A stretch of 64,000 nucleotides of DNA. Origin: Bacillus sp. 2205SS5-2 (GTDB taxonomy: Bacteria > Bacillota > Bacilli > Bacillales > Bacillaceae_K). Of the stretch, positions 8,979-18,863 are shown piece after piece. The notes under the pieces are model-generated. The model did not search any database. It saw only the letters and a program-made list of their open reading frames with translations, and was not told the origin of the DNA. Position numbers and translations under genes: made by a program. The DNA lies in the NCBI RefSeq assembly GCF_037024155.1, contig NZ_JAYKTS010000005.1, positions 1 to 64,000 on the forward strand, given 5' to 3'. Position 1 is the stretch's first letter; each line of letters opens with the position of its first letter.

Positions 8979-10196
8979 ATGCAAGTCTTATGGGGGATAT
9001 TCGGAATACTTACGGTTTTGGGAATTGCTTTTGTTTTTTCCTCTCATAAATCCAAACTTAACTTTCGCACTATTTTAGGCGGACTAGGAATTCAATTAAT
9101 ATTTGCCTTTCTTGTATTAAAAACAGATTTTGGACAAACAGCTTTAAAAGGTTTCACGAAGGTCGTCAATCAGATTATTGGTTATTCAGATGCTGGGGCC
9201 AAATTTTTATTTGGTGGATTATACGGAGAGGAAACAAACATTTTCTTTGTCTTCGCCTTTGATATTTTGCCCGTAGTCATCTTTTTTTCATCGTTAATTT
9301 CCGTTCTTTATTATCTTCGCATCATGCAAGTATTTATTAAAGTTATTGGCGGGTTTTTATCATGGTTATTAGGAACGAGGAAAGCAGAATCAATGTCAGC
9401 TGCCGCCAATATATTTGTCGGCCAAACCGAGGCTCCTCTTGTCGTGAGGCCCTATCTTAACAAAATGACCGAGTCTGAATTATTTGCCGTTATGACAGGA
9501 GGACTTGCCTCTGTCGCTGGGTCCGTTTTAATCGGCTATTCTTTATTAGGCGTACCGTTAGAATTTCTATTAGCCGCAAGCTTTATGGCTGCTCCTGCTG
9601 GCCTTGTATTAGCTAAGATATTCGTCCCGGAAACAGATGAAACACCTGAACCGAAAGAATTCGAAATGGAAGTGGATAAAGACTCAACGAATGTCATTGA
9701 TGCAGCAGCAAAAGGAGCAAGTGTCGGTTTATCGCTTGCCCTAAATATTGGAGCTATGTTGCTAGCTTTTATTGCTTTAGTCGCACTTCTAAATGGAATA
9801 TTAGAATTCCTCGGAGGACTTGTAGGTTTTGAGAACTTATCATTAGAACTCATTCTTGGCTATGTTTTTGCTCCTTTAGCCTTTGCCATTGGTGTTCCAT
9901 GGGAAGAGGCCGTACAAGCTGGGAATTTCATCGGTCAGAAAATAATTATTAATGAGTTTGTCGCATACTCTAGTTTCACTGAAGTACTCGACACCCTTAC
10001 TCCAAAAACCGTTGCCATTGTCTCATTTGCCCTCTGTGGATTCGCAAATTTATCTTCACTAGGTATCTTACTTGGCGGATTAGGTAATTTAGCTCCGGAG
10101 CGTAGAAGTGATATCGCAAGGCTTGGACTTAGAGCCATTTTAGCTGGTGCTCTTGCATCCTTATTAAGTGCCGCGATTGCTGGCATGCTTATCTAA
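8979..10196 (+). CDS. nupC: NupC-family concentrative nucleoside transporter
   Basis: 405 residues with about eight to ten hydrophobic segments. The central [13 protein letters not shown] matches the substrate and cation site of CNT-family nucleoside symporters, and [17 protein letters not shown] near the C-terminus is the second half-site. The N-terminal three helices are those of the bacterial NupC form. It imports nucleosides with protons or sodium at the cytoplasmic membrane. GAGGTG precedes the ATG. The gene appears monocistronic, divergent from the YueH-like gene. Which paralogue it is (NupC, NupG or a purine-specific form) cannot be told. Confidence 0.88.
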   Translation: MQVLWGIFGILTVLGIAFVFSSHKSKLNFRTILGGLGIQLIFAFLVLKTDFGQTALKGFTKVVNQIIGYSDAGAKFLFGGLYGEETNIFFVFAFDILPVVIFFSSLISVLYYLRIMQVFIKVIGGFLSWLLGTRKAESMSAAANIFVGQTEAPLVVRPYLNKMTESELFAVMTGGLASVAGSVLIGYSLLGVPLEFLLAASFMAAPAGLVLAKIFVPETDETPEPKEFEMEVDKDSTNVIDAAAKGASVGLSLALNIGAMLLAFIALVALLNGILEFLGGLVGFENLSLELILGYVFAPLAFAIGVPWEEAVQAGNFIGQKIIINEFVAYSSFTEVLDTLTPKTVAIVSFALCGFANLSSLGILLGGLGNLAPERRSDIARLGLRAILAGALASLLSAAIAGMLI

Positions 10197-10267
10197 GCCT
10201 ATCCATATTTTTTAACTGTAAAGATGAAGGACTAAAAGTAGCTTCTTTTTATGCGATAAAAAATCTA

Positions 10268-10293
10268 ACACCTCAAGCCCTTGCTCGAGGTGT
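10268..10293 (+). terminator. Hairpin after the nucleoside transporter
   Basis: ACACCTC pairs with GAGGTGT across a 12-base loop, followed by a T-rich stretch. The T tract is weak, so this is a probable rather than certain terminator. Confidence 0.5.
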
Positions 10294-10361
10294 CTTCCAT
10301 TTGTTTTAATTAAAGAGAAGAAAAACAAAAATGGGACACTAGAATGGTTGGGGAGATTAAA

Positions 10362-11405
10362 ATGAATTTACGAAAATATCGATTATTTGGTGGGAGAATT
10401 GTGAAAACAGGAGTTGCTGTTTTTCTAACAGCTCTTATTTGTCAATTCTTAGGATGGCCTTCAGAGTTTGCCGTCATAACAGCTATTGTGACGATTGAAC
10501 CTACGGCTGCTGATTCCATCAAAAAAGGAATGATCCGCTTTCCCGCTTCTGCACTTGGAGCAGGATTTGCTGTATTATTTACCTACCTATTGGGTGATGC
10601 ACCATTAACATATGCACTAGCTGCAGTAGCCACGATTTTACTAACTCATAAACTCCACCTTGACGAGGGAATGTTAGTAGCTACCTTAACAGCCGTTGCT
10701 ATGATTCCAGCGACACAAGATCATTATGTTGTCTCGTATTTCACAAGACTTGGAACAACATCGATTGGGCTTATAGTTTCATCGCTTGTAAATTTCTTTG
10801 TGCTTCCTCCACATTACTCGATAAAAATTGGACATAATCTAGATTCACTCTATCAACAATGTGGAGAGCTACTACAAAAAAGAATGAAAAGTGTATTACA
10901 TGAAAATGCTAAAAATTCAACGACGGCAAGGTTGATCCAGAAGATCCAAAAAGAACTGGATCGAACCGATATTCTATGTCAATATCAACGAGAAGAATGG
11001 AAGTTTCACCGGCACACCAAAGTAGAATTAAATATTTTTCAATTGAAACAAAAGCAACTCCTTATTTTACGACAGATTCTCTATCATATTGGAAATTTAG
11101 TTTATCTTGAAGAAAGAAGAATTCTATGGACTGACAAACAAAAAACACTGATACAAATGGCTTCTACCTCATTGGCAACAAGCTTAAGTGATCCAACACT
11201 TTCTCTCACAGATGAGCATTATCAGTTAATGAGGAAACTTGCTGAAGAATTTTGGCATATGAATGAATCCCTTCATCAACAAAAGCCGAAGGAATACGCA
11301 TCCATGTTTTCTCCTGAAGCCATAATTCTATATGAATTATTGTCCATTCAAGAATTAATAGAAGAACACGGACAATCACAACAACCTACAGTAGTGATTC
11401 CGTAG
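10362..11405 (+). CDS. Aromatic acid exporter (ArAE/FUSC-like) membrane protein
   Basis: About 347 residues. The first half has six hydrophobic helices (KTGVAVFLTALICQF onward to LIVSSLVNFFVLPP), the ArAE_1 arrangement. The second half is a soluble, helical C-terminal domain rich in Lys, Gln and Leu. I chose the ATG at 10362 over the one at 10344 because GGGGAG is 6 bases upstream and the family starts near MNLRKYRL. Relatives (YqjA-type) are proposed exporters of aromatic acids; the substrate is not established here. No operon partner. Confidence 0.75.
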   Translation: MNLRKYRLFGGRIVKTGVAVFLTALICQFLGWPSEFAVITAIVTIEPTAADSIKKGMIRFPASALGAGFAVLFTYLLGDAPLTYALAAVATILLTHKLHLDEGMLVATLTAVAMIPATQDHYVVSYFTRLGTTSIGLIVSSLVNFFVLPPHYSIKIGHNLDSLYQQCGELLQKRMKSVLHENAKNSTTARLIQKIQKELDRTDILCQYQREEWKFHRHTKVELNIFQLKQKQLLILRQILYHIGNLVYLEERRILWTDKQKTLIQMASTSLATSLSDPTLSLTDEHYQLMRKLAEEFWHMNESLHQQKPKEYASMFSPEAIILYELLSIQELIEEHGQSQQPTVVIP

Positions 11406-11547
11406 AAATAAAATACTGATAACCAAGAGATAGAGCGGTAATCGACTAGCTGGAGAGATAAATGTTAGTCCACTGCAGTTAGTCCTCCCAGTAGACCTTA
11501 TTTAAAGGTTTCTAAGTGAGGTTGGGACAAAAGCATTTTATCCAAAG

Positions 11548-11607
11548 AAAAACCCGAACTATCATGCGAAATTCTAATTTAGAGTTTCGTATTAGTTTGG
11601 GTTTTTT
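11548..11607. terminator. Strong long-stem terminator between the exporter and murE
   Basis: AAAAACCCGAACT pairs with AGTTTGGGTTTTTT, and inside it ATGCGAAATTCT pairs with AGAGTTTCGTAT. The stem is over 20 bp with small interruptions. It ends both the plus-strand exporter and the minus-strand murE. It is preceded at 11518 by GAGGTTGGGACAAAA, a string I recall from Firmicute intergenic repeats. Confidence 0.8.
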
Positions 11608-11686
11608 ATTTATATCGCTAAATTAAATTAAAATTATTCAGCTTTAAGAATGGTCAATTTAGTTATTTCCCAGCCTCTTCTTTTTG

Positions 11687-13159
11687 TTAGGAAAGACTGT
11701 ATTTTTTTTCACACTGATCTAGTGCAATTTCACGATCACTATGAGGATATTTTGTATCTTCAATGATTTGATAATCTTCATGACCTTTACCCGCAAAGAT
11801 TATGATATCATTTACCTCAGCTACTTCGATAGCATGTTTGACTGCTTCTTCGCGATCTCCAATTAATGCATATTGATTGTGCTTCATACCTTGTGCTAAA
11901 TCATTTACAATACTATCATATGACTCATAACGCGGATCATCCGTCGTTAATATCACATAATCAGCAACAGATGCTTTCTCTGCCATTGCAGGACGTTTAG
12001 ATTTGTCACGATCCCCACCAGTCCCTACTAAAAAGATAATTTTATTCTTTTTAAATGGTTGTACTGATTGAATCGCTTTTTCAATGGCATCTGGTGTATG
12101 TGCGTAATCCACATAAAGGGATAGGGGTGCACTTGTTTCAACTTTTTCCATCCGACCACTCACTGAATCAAGGTCTTTAATCAGATTGACAATCGTCTCA
12201 ATCTCCAATCCTTTTGCGTAAAGAGAAGCAATTGTAGCCAAAATATTAGAAACATTAAATTCACCTAAAAGCTTCATTTCAACTAAAAAATTTCCTTCAG
12301 GAGAAAGTAAATCGAATGTCGTTAGGTCTTGATGAAATTGGATGTTCGTTGCTTGAAAATCAGCTATTTCCGAAATACCATAGGAAATGACTTCATGAGC
12401 CGTCATCGAACGGTATCGTTCATACCACTCATCATCTGCATTTAAGACTGCAAATTTAGCAGTTCTTAGATCTTGTCCCAATTGGGAAAAAAGCAAACCC
12501 TTCGCATACCCATAATGCTCCATACTTTCGTGATAGTCTAAGTGGTCATGAGAAAGATTCGTAAAAGTCACAACGTCAAAGTCAACTCCCCATAATCTTC
12601 CTAGTGCTAATCCATGTGAAGATACTTCAAGGACCATATTTTCAATATTCTTCGATAGTGCTTTCGCTAACACCTGCTGAGTGGTTAAAATATCACTTGT
12701 TGTATTATTGCTTGGGAATAGTTCACCATTTAAATCAAATCCAATCGTACCGGCAACTCCAGAGGATTGACCGTATTTAATCAAAATAGTGTGAATAAGA
12801 TTGGTTACAGTCGTTTTTCCATTCGTTCCTGTCACTCCAAAAAGATTCATTTTTTGAGAAGGAGAATTATAGAAAAAATCTGCTAGATGAGCCATCGCTT
12901 TAATTGAATCCTTTACGACAACAAGTGCAGCCTTTTCTAATTCAATATCCAATTTCTTTTCCGCCAAGATAAGTGTTGCTCCCATATCTACAGCTTTTTG
13001 AGCATAGTCATGCCCATCAACTGTGAAACCTTTTGTACAAATAAACAAAGAATCTGCCGTTACGGTTCTAGAGTCAAACGTTACATTATGTATTGTTTCT
13101 GGGAGAATGCCGTAAACGGTTTTCATTTTTAAACAAGATAATAATTTATGTGTATTCAT
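11687..13159 (-). CDS. murE: UDP-N-acetylmuramyl-tripeptide synthetase (MurE-type ligase), stand-alone copy
   Basis: 490 residues with the Mur ligase order: N-terminal UDP-binding domain, P-loop GVTGTNGKTTVTN (about residue 107), central ATPase domain, and C-terminal domain with TTDDPRYES. The enzyme adds the third residue to the peptidoglycan stem peptide. DDPR resembles the DNPR of diaminopimelate-type MurE; the Arg is kept, the Asn is Asp. The gene is not in a dcw cluster, so it may be a second paralogue. GAGGT lies 6 bases before the ATG. No other cell-wall gene is beside it. Confidence 0.88.
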   Translation of the reverse strand: MNTHKLLSCLKMKTVYGILPETIHNVTFDSRTVTADSLFICTKGFTVDGHDYAQKAVDMGATLILAEKKLDIELEKAALVVVKDSIKAMAHLADFFYNSPSQKMNLFGVTGTNGKTTVTNLIHTILIKYGQSSGVAGTIGFDLNGELFPSNNTTSDILTTQQVLAKALSKNIENMVLEVSSHGLALGRLWGVDFDVVTFTNLSHDHLDYHESMEHYGYAKGLLFSQLGQDLRTAKFAVLNADDEWYERYRSMTAHEVISYGISEIADFQATNIQFHQDLTTFDLLSPEGNFLVEMKLLGEFNVSNILATIASLYAKGLEIETIVNLIKDLDSVSGRMEKVETSAPLSLYVDYAHTPDAIEKAIQSVQPFKKNKIIFLVGTGGDRDKSKRPAMAEKASVADYVILTTDDPRYESYDSIVNDLAQGMKHNQYALIGDREEAVKHAIEVAEVNDIIIFAGKGHEDYQIIEDTKYPHSDREIALDQCEKKYSLS

Positions 13160-13498
13160 TCTTTGACCTCACAAATCCATTATTTTATCAATCATCAAGA
13201 AAGGCACCAGCATAAGAAGCTCAGGCTAAAAGGTTGCTCATTGACCTTTTAAACCGAATATATATTGCTACGATAAGCAACATTTTTAGGAGAACATCCT
13301 AAATATCAGGAGATATCCCCCTTATTACATATATTATCATTATTGAAACTTTTTAAACAACTGTCCAATGTCACAATCCTTTATTTTCAAACGACAAGAA
13401 AAAATGTCTTGCCCACAACCCCAAAAAATGAACTCTTGACATGGTAAGTTTATATCGTTCTTCTGAAAAGTTGTACCTTTGTCAAATAAAGCCTAAAC
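13160..13498. other. Intergenic interval between murE and the M42 gene
   Basis: Contains a reverse-oriented fragment of the MITE-like repeat near 13225-13290 and an AT-rich stretch likely to hold the murE promoter. I see no supported gene. Confidence 0.5.
13225..13290 (-). repeat. Fragment of the MITE-like repeat
   Basis: ATTGCTACGATAAGCAACAT is nearly the reverse complement of TTGTTGCTTATCGTAGCAGT in the copy at 8268. Only the first third of the element is recognisable. Confidence 0.5.
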
Positions 13499-13528
13499 AA
13501 AAAACCTTCTCTATAAAGAAGGTTTTTT
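13499..13528. terminator. Terminator after the M42 peptidase gene
   Basis: AAAAAACCTTCT/AGAAGGTTTTTT, a perfect 12-bp stem with a 6-base loop and T tracts in both directions, just past the stop at 13550 (minus strand). Confidence 0.85.
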
Positions 13529-13549
13529 ATTTAGGCTTCATAACCGTTT

Positions 13550-14605
13550 TCACTCGACAAGCTCAGATTGAACATAATGATACAACAATTTTTCTGTCTG
13601 TTGAATCGAAGACATATGCGTACGCTCATAAGCGTGTGAAGCTTCAATTCCCGGTCCGATGAGTCCATGAATGATGTCATGCCCCGCTCGAATGGCTGCA
13701 GATGCATCTGAACCATAATAAGGATATATATCAACTTTATAATCTATTTGATTCTGTTTGGCTAATTCAATGAGTTTTTGACGGAGTCCAAAGTGATAGG
13801 GACCGCTTGAATCTTTCGCACAAATTGACACTGTATACTCATCTGAGGCTTGACCGTCCCCTAATGCTCCCATATCTACAGCTAAGTATTCTACGGTTTC
13901 TTCTGGAATATTTGAATTTCCTCCATAGCCAATTTCCTCATTATTCGAGATTAAAAAGTGGGTTGTATAAGGTAATTGTATGTTTTGTTCTTCAATGGTT
14001 TTAATCAAGTTTAGTAGTATAGCTACACTTGCTTTATCATCTAGGTGACGAGACTTAATATACCCACTACTTGTGACTTGAACTCGGGGATCAAACGAAA
14101 CAAAATCTCCTACTTCAATCCCTACTTCTCTTGCGTCGTTCTCATTAAATACTTTCTCATCAATTCGTATTTCTATATTATTTTCATCACGTTTCGCTTC
14201 TCGAGCATCTTTGTATACATGCACAGAAGTTTGATGCATTAAGATCGTCCCTGTTAAGGCGTTTCCTGAAGAAGTATGAATCGTACAATACTCTCCTTCG
14301 ACTGAACTCCAATTAAAACCACCGATCATGGATAATTTTAATCTTCCATTACTTTTCACTTCTTTGACCATAGCTCCTAGTGTATCGACGTGAGCCGTCA
14401 ACATTCGCTGTTTTTCATCGTCTTTTCCTTTTAGAGAGACAATTAATCCACCTTTTCTATTTCTCTTTAATTCCGCTGAACTGTTTTCTAGAAAACGCTC
14501 GACATAAGCAATAACCTCTTCGGTGTAACCGCTTGGACTTGGAATTGAAACAAGATCTTTAATAAGTGAAATCGTCTCATTTGAATTTGGATATGTAGTC
14601 ATCAA
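13550..14605 (-). CDS. M42-family metallo-aminopeptidase
   Basis: 351 residues, the usual length for M42. Metal and catalytic residues are visible in order: AHVDTLG (about residue 70), HLDDKAS (about 186), NNEEIGYGG (about 221), VDMGALG, and the C-terminal SHAYERTH. The family are dodecameric, cytosolic peptidases that trim small peptides, with two zinc or cobalt ions. The start ATGATGACT follows an AAGGGGGAAG-type ribosome binding site. It is a single-gene unit with its own terminator. Substrate specificity (glutamyl, leucyl or lysyl) cannot be read. Confidence 0.88.
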   Translation of the reverse strand: MMTTYPNSNETISLIKDLVSIPSPSGYTEEVIAYVERFLENSSAELKRNRKGGLIVSLKGKDDEKQRMLTAHVDTLGAMVKEVKSNGRLKLSMIGGFNWSSVEGEYCTIHTSSGNALTGTILMHQTSVHVYKDAREAKRDENNIEIRIDEKVFNENDAREVGIEVGDFVSFDPRVQVTSSGYIKSRHLDDKASVAILLNLIKTIEEQNIQLPYTTHFLISNNEEIGYGGNSNIPEETVEYLAVDMGALGDGQASDEYTVSICAKDSSGPYHFGLRQKLIELAKQNQIDYKVDIYPYYGSDASAAIRAGHDIIHGLIGPGIEASHAYERTHMSSIQQTEKLLYHYVQSELVE

Positions 14606-14738
14606 CTTCCCCCTTTTTATTGTACTTCTTTATTATATCGAAGGAATGATCATCTCTCCACTATTGTTCTTTCACGCAACTTCCTTTATATTTTATACAA
14701 CAGGCTATAATTGACTTTATAAAGAAAGTGGTTTTTAG

Positions 14739-16331
14739 ATGATACAACAAGGAGATCTCTTCATATATAAGCGAAATAAGTTTATTCTCATGTTCTTCTG
14801 GGGTGGGCTACTGAGCCATCTCATTATTTCCTCTCTAATCGAGAGTATTACGTTCGACAACTGGTTGATTGGCAGTATAATTGGCATCAGTTTGATCCTT
14901 TTACAGATTCAAAACTATTCATCAAAACTTGTTCTTTATGGAACTACGTCTTGTCTTTTTTCCTATTTATTTTTCATCAATCTTCTTCACCCTAGTTACT
15001 TTCATTTGCTCTATATTCCAGTTGGAATTGTTATAGTTGCTCTTTATCAAAATATGCGTGCCCTTTGGCTAGCAAGTATTTTGAGCATGTTCATGTTGCT
15101 ATTTTTCACCTACTCCAATTCAATCATCAATCATTCCGAAGGTGAAACCTCTCATGTTCTTTCCCTGCTTATATTTTCTTTTGCTTTATCTATATTTTTT
15201 CTATTTCACACACATTACACAAATACGTTGTTTAATGAGAAAGTAAAAAGTGAACAATTCATTAAAAATAAACTTCATTCTACTCAATCCTATTTTAATC
15301 TTGTATTTGAATATGCTAAAGATGCCGTCAGTGTATTTGACCTAGAAGGAAAGATTCTTGATGTCAACCCTGCTTTTGAAGAAATTTACGGGTGGAAAAA
15401 AGCAGACTGTGTTGGCAAACGTCCAGAGCTCGTTCCTAAGCGACTTCAAGCTCAAGCAAAAGAACGAACGAGTAGGGTTTTAAATGGTGAAAGTATAATC
15501 TCTCTAGAAACCATCGATGTCAGAAAAGATGGTACTGAATTTGCTGTTGAAATAACACTTTCACCTATTTTTGATCACACCTGTAATATCATTGCAATGT
15601 CTGCTATATCAAGAGATATTTCCTACAAAAAAGATACCGAAAACATGCTACTTCAGTCTGAAAAATTATCCATTGCAGGAGAAATGGCTGCGGGTGTCGC
15701 GCACGAAATTCGGAATCCTTTAACGGTGATATCTGGTTTTATTCAAATGATACACAGTGACGAAAACAATAAGTATAAAACTTATACAAATGTCATGCTA
15801 TCTGAACTACAAAGAATTAATCTAATCATTAGTGAGTTTCTCGTCTTAGCCAAACCCCAAGCTGATATACACAAAATATCCCTACTAGATGACGTGATCC
15901 GGGATGTGATAGTCTTATTTGAATCTGAATGTAATTTAAACAATGTGTCCATTCATGAGGATTGGAAACAAGAAAACATCTCCATGTATTGCGAACCAAA
16001 TCAATTGAAACAGCTTTTCATAAATCTATTTAAAAATGCATTAGAAGCCATGCCACACGGCGGAGAATTATCTATTTCTATTGAGAAAACAGATTCAAAT
16101 ATTCTAATTCATATTAAAGATACTGGAGATGGGATTCGACCAGATCTTCTGGAGAAAATAGACGCTCCTTTCTATACAACAAAAGAAAAAGGAACGGGTC
16201 TTGGTTTAATGATTTCGAAAAAAATTGTTCAAAATCATCATGGGTCGCTTGAATATAAAAGCCAAGAGAATAAAGGAACAATAGTGATTGTATCTCTCCC
16301 TCATAGCAATATATCTCTCGCCAAATCATAA
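14739..16331 (+). CDS. Membrane PAS-domain sensor histidine kinase
   Basis: 530 residues. Residues about 15-170 form five or six hydrophobic helices. A PAS domain follows (about 185-300; FEYAKDAVSVFDLEGKILDVNPAFEEIYG). The dimerisation helix has the phospho-acceptor in AAGVAHEIRNPLT (about residue 323). The ATPase part shows NLFKNALEAMP, DTGDGI and GTGLGLMISKK. The overall plan is like the Bacillus sporulation kinases KinB/KinE. No response regulator is adjacent, which also fits an orphan phosphorelay kinase. Its signal is unknown. Confidence 0.85.
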   Translation: MIQQGDLFIYKRNKFILMFFWGGLLSHLIISSLIESITFDNWLIGSIIGISLILLQIQNYSSKLVLYGTTSCLFSYLFFINLLHPSYFHLLYIPVGIVIVALYQNMRALWLASILSMFMLLFFTYSNSIINHSEGETSHVLSLLIFSFALSIFFLFHTHYTNTLFNEKVKSEQFIKNKLHSTQSYFNLVFEYAKDAVSVFDLEGKILDVNPAFEEIYGWKKADCVGKRPELVPKRLQAQAKERTSRVLNGESIISLETIDVRKDGTEFAVEITLSPIFDHTCNIIAMSAISRDISYKKDTENMLLQSEKLSIAGEMAAGVAHEIRNPLTVISGFIQMIHSDENNKYKTYTNVMLSELQRINLIISEFLVLAKPQADIHKISLLDDVIRDVIVLFESECNLNNVSIHEDWKQENISMYCEPNQLKQLFINLFKNALEAMPHGGELSISIEKTDSNILIHIKDTGDGIRPDLLEKIDAPFYTTKEKGTGLGLMISKKIVQNHHGSLEYKSQENKGTIVIVSLPHSNISLAKS

Positions 16332-16418
16332 AAAGGGGCACAAGGGGATAAGGCTCTTGAAAAAGCAACTTTTTATTTTTTGGCTGAAGATGTTTATTAA
16401 TATACAGAAAATTCAAGA

Positions 16419-16451
16419 AGCCAAGAACCTATTTGCAGTAAGGTCTTGGCT
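16419..16451 (+). terminator. Terminator after the sensor kinase
   Basis: AGCCAAGAACCT pairs with AGGTCTTGGCT (one bulge), followed by CCTTTTTCT. It lies about 90 bases past the kinase stop. Confidence 0.75.
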
Positions 16452-16582
16452 CCTTTTTCTCTAAAAGGTCACTTTTTCAGTGCCTAAAAGAGGATTCACT
16501 CTCTAATGGATAGGTTATGAATTTATCTTCTTTATAACCGAATAGCAGATTGCCATTAATTTTTCCTTTTTCAAATCAAATA

Positions 16583-16603
16583 AAGATGCCTATTCGGCAT
16601 CTT
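16583..16603 (-). terminator. Terminator overlapping the end of the unknown 168-aa gene
   Basis: AAGATGCC/GGCATCTT with a 5-base loop. On the minus strand it is followed by TATTTGATTT. The stem includes the last codons of the gene that stops at 16590. Confidence 0.65.
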
Positions 16604-17096
16604 GTCCGTTTTCATCTGAACGAATCTGTATTTCGATCCACCTAGACACATCGTCAAAAAACTTCTCTTCCTTATACACTGGCTTACAGGGTAGTAAAAA
16701 AATTAGTCGTAATAATTCAAGACCATCTAATTGATCAATTTGTTTTTCTATCTCGCTCTTTTGTATCGGAGTAATAAATTCCACTTTTTTCCTTCGTTCT
16801 AACGGAATAGTAATGATCCCTCTTTGAAAATCTTGAACATTCGGATTCGTTTTAGCCAAGTCTCTCAAACGCTGATTGACATCCCACAAATAAACACCAT
16901 GAATTTTTTTAACTAAAGAAAAACTTAGAAGTAATTCCAACATTACTGATTCTTCCCAATCTTTTTTTAATGATTGGATTTTTTGTATGCTTCTTCCCTT
17001 CAAACTACTTCGCTTTATAGGCTGAACAGTATTATGCGAAAGTCGATTTGAGTCTACATTTGGGTGCCTTAATTCAAGAATTTTTTCACGTAACAT
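16590..17096 (-). CDS. Protein of unknown function, 168 aa
   Basis: I do not recognise it. The ATG at 17096 is preferred over 17138 because GGAGG is spaced 6 bases before it. The protein is soluble, starts MLREKILELRHPN, is rich in Lys, Arg and Glu, and has a leucine-rich central region (MLELLLSFSLVKK) and a helical tail. There is no signal peptide or membrane helix. It lies between a sensor kinase and a MITE fragment and is transcribed alone, with a terminator overlapping its stop. Confidence 0.6.
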   Translation of the reverse strand: MLREKILELRHPNVDSNRLSHNTVQPIKRSSLKGRSIQKIQSLKKDWEESVMLELLLSFSLVKKIHGVYLWDVNQRLRDLAKTNPNVQDFQRGIITIPLERRKKVEFITPIQKSEIEKQIDQLDGLELLRLIFLLPCKPVYKEEKFFDDVSRWIEIQIRSDENGQDAE

Positions 17097-17403
17097 GATT
17101 TTCCTCCGCGCAATTATATATTCTTCTACATATAACAAATTTCGACAATAACCTTCAATTTGTGGGGGTACTTTATTCCTTCACAACGATATTTTTAATG
17201 ATTTCGAATGAAAAATATCGTTTTTCTAGCCTAAACACCTCTTATCATCTTACATCTTTATTAGGCTATTTGGCAAAAAAAATGGCTTTTCGCGGTCATA
17301 TTTACACCTCTTGGAAAAATGTATACGAAAAGCTCCTCACACAATGAACTTTTTCTTAGTCGCTTTCAATGATTATCTACCTATTCTCTTCCTTGGAATA
17401 AAA
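17097..17403. other. Intergenic interval with a short repeat remnant
   Basis: Holds a deleted MITE copy (17264-17336). I see nothing else supported. Confidence 0.4.
17264..17336 (+). repeat. Internally deleted MITE-like repeat
   Basis: It begins GGCTATTTGGCAAAA and ends ATGTATACGAAAAGCTCC, matching the two ends of the family (GGCT arm and reverse-complement GTATACGAAAAGAGCC) but with only 73 bp in total. Confidence 0.5.
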
Positions 17404-18621
17404 TTAAAAGTAGAAATAAACCGATTCTGGCGTATGCATAAACCACTTCTCCCAAAAAGGTAGATCCTCATATAAATCTATTGTTAATTTCCGGCTGTTT
17501 AAAAAATCCTCTGAGAGCTGTTTGTTTACCTCTGAAACTATATCTTTATCCGTAATAATACAGTTCGCCTCATCATTCAAATACATACTGCGTGGATCCC
17601 AATTTGCTGTTCCTATGTCTGCTAGTTTATCATCGATTACCATTACTTTCCCGTGAAAAAAACCTTTTGTGTATAAATATATGTCAATTCCTTCAGTTAT
17701 TAGTTCTTTTGTAATCAAGTAACTTGGGGGTTTCGTAAACCAAGCATCTGTATTATCTGGAATCAATAATTTCACCTTTACTCCTTGGTTATGAGCTCGG
17801 ATAAGGACCTTTCTTACTCGCTTACTAGGGATGAAGTAAGGAGTTGCAATAGTGATTGACGATTTAGCTTCATTAATTAAGTCAATCATTTTGTTCTCTA
17901 ACTCGACCCCTGTTGAAAACATAAACTTAATTTCTTTATTACGTCCCCTATTTTTCTCATTTAACTTCGGGAGCTCCATAAATTCCTTTGTGTCTTCGGT
18001 CCAGTCACGAGCAAACTGCGTTTGGATTGCGCTGGTCGCCTCTCCAGTGATACGCAAATGATAGTCACGCCAATAGCCGAACTCTTGATTATTTCCAATG
18101 TATTCTTCTCCTATGTTAAACCCTCCAATGTAACCTATTTGATCATCAATAACGGCCAACTTACGGTGGTTTCGATGATTAATCGAATAGAAAAAAGAGT
18201 GAAGTTCCGGAGAACGACTATTTACAAATTCAACGCCATTATGCTCCAAGCGGTCTATTGTTTTTTTTGATAACGAATTCCCAATATAATCTACTGATAG
18301 CTTAACATCCAACCCTTCTTTAGCTTTCTCTATCAATTTGTGCACAAAGCGTAAAGAAATAGGATCTTCTCTAACGATAAAAAAATGAATAAAAATAGAT
18401 GTAGTCGCTTGATCAATATCTTGAAACAGAGCATCAAACAATGGCATTCCTTCCGTAAAAAGGGATACATTTCCATGAAAGAAATCTGTTTCAATGAGAG
18501 GGTGATGCTCTTGGTACGATTTTGCACCTTTTTTAACTTCCATATGAATTGATAACGGTATTAACAACGAAAGAAGGATGAGAATACCCAAGACCTTTAC
18601 ACTTTTCTTCACTATAAACAA
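17404..18621 (-). CDS. Cardiolipin synthase-like phospholipase D family protein
   Basis: 405 residues with one N-terminal membrane helix (about residues 8-27). Two phospholipase D signatures follow: HRKLAVID (His152, Lys154, Asp159) and HGKVMVID (His323, Lys325, Asp330). The two HKD motifs form the active site that transfers a phosphatidyl group between phosphatidylglycerol molecules to make cardiolipin. Length and single TM helix are closer to the YwjE-type than to ClsA. It is monocistronic; the TelA operon terminator lies upstream. Confidence 0.85.
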   Translation of the reverse strand: MFIVKKSVKVLGILILLSLLIPLSIHMEVKKGAKSYQEHHPLIETDFFHGNVSLFTEGMPLFDALFQDIDQATTSIFIHFFIVREDPISLRFVHKLIEKAKEGLDVKLSVDYIGNSLSKKTIDRLEHNGVEFVNSRSPELHSFFYSINHRNHRKLAVIDDQIGYIGGFNIGEEYIGNNQEFGYWRDYHLRITGEATSAIQTQFARDWTEDTKEFMELPKLNEKNRGRNKEIKFMFSTGVELENKMIDLINEAKSSITIATPYFIPSKRVRKVLIRAHNQGVKVKLLIPDNTDAWFTKPPSYLITKELITEGIDIYLYTKGFFHGKVMVIDDKLADIGTANWDPRSMYLNDEANCIITDKDIVSEVNKQLSEDFLNSRKLTIDLYEDLPFWEKWFMHTPESVYFYF

Positions 18622-18689
18622 CTTCCTCTTTGAGTAATACCATTAGTATGGAGCAACAATTCATTATCATCCATCTAGTTAAGGGCAAA

Positions 18690-18722
18690 AAGCCGAACAA
18701 TGTGACTCATTGTTCGGCTTTA
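18690..18722. terminator. Terminator of the TelA end of the Ter operon
   Basis: A perfect 14-bp stem AAAGCCGAACAATG/CATTGTTCGGCTTT with loop TGACT. It lies about 140 bases beyond the telA stop on the minus strand. Confidence 0.85.
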
Positions 18723-18863
18723 ATGTACTGTTTTAGATTTGGAAAGAGTCTGGCTGCAGCTCGTAATAGCACCGAGTAGCAGTTATAGAATAAATCAGGA
18801 TTTCCTCTGGGCTCCGCCATTTGCCTGCCGTCTCAGAGCTAGCCACTTCCGCTTTTCTTTAAA

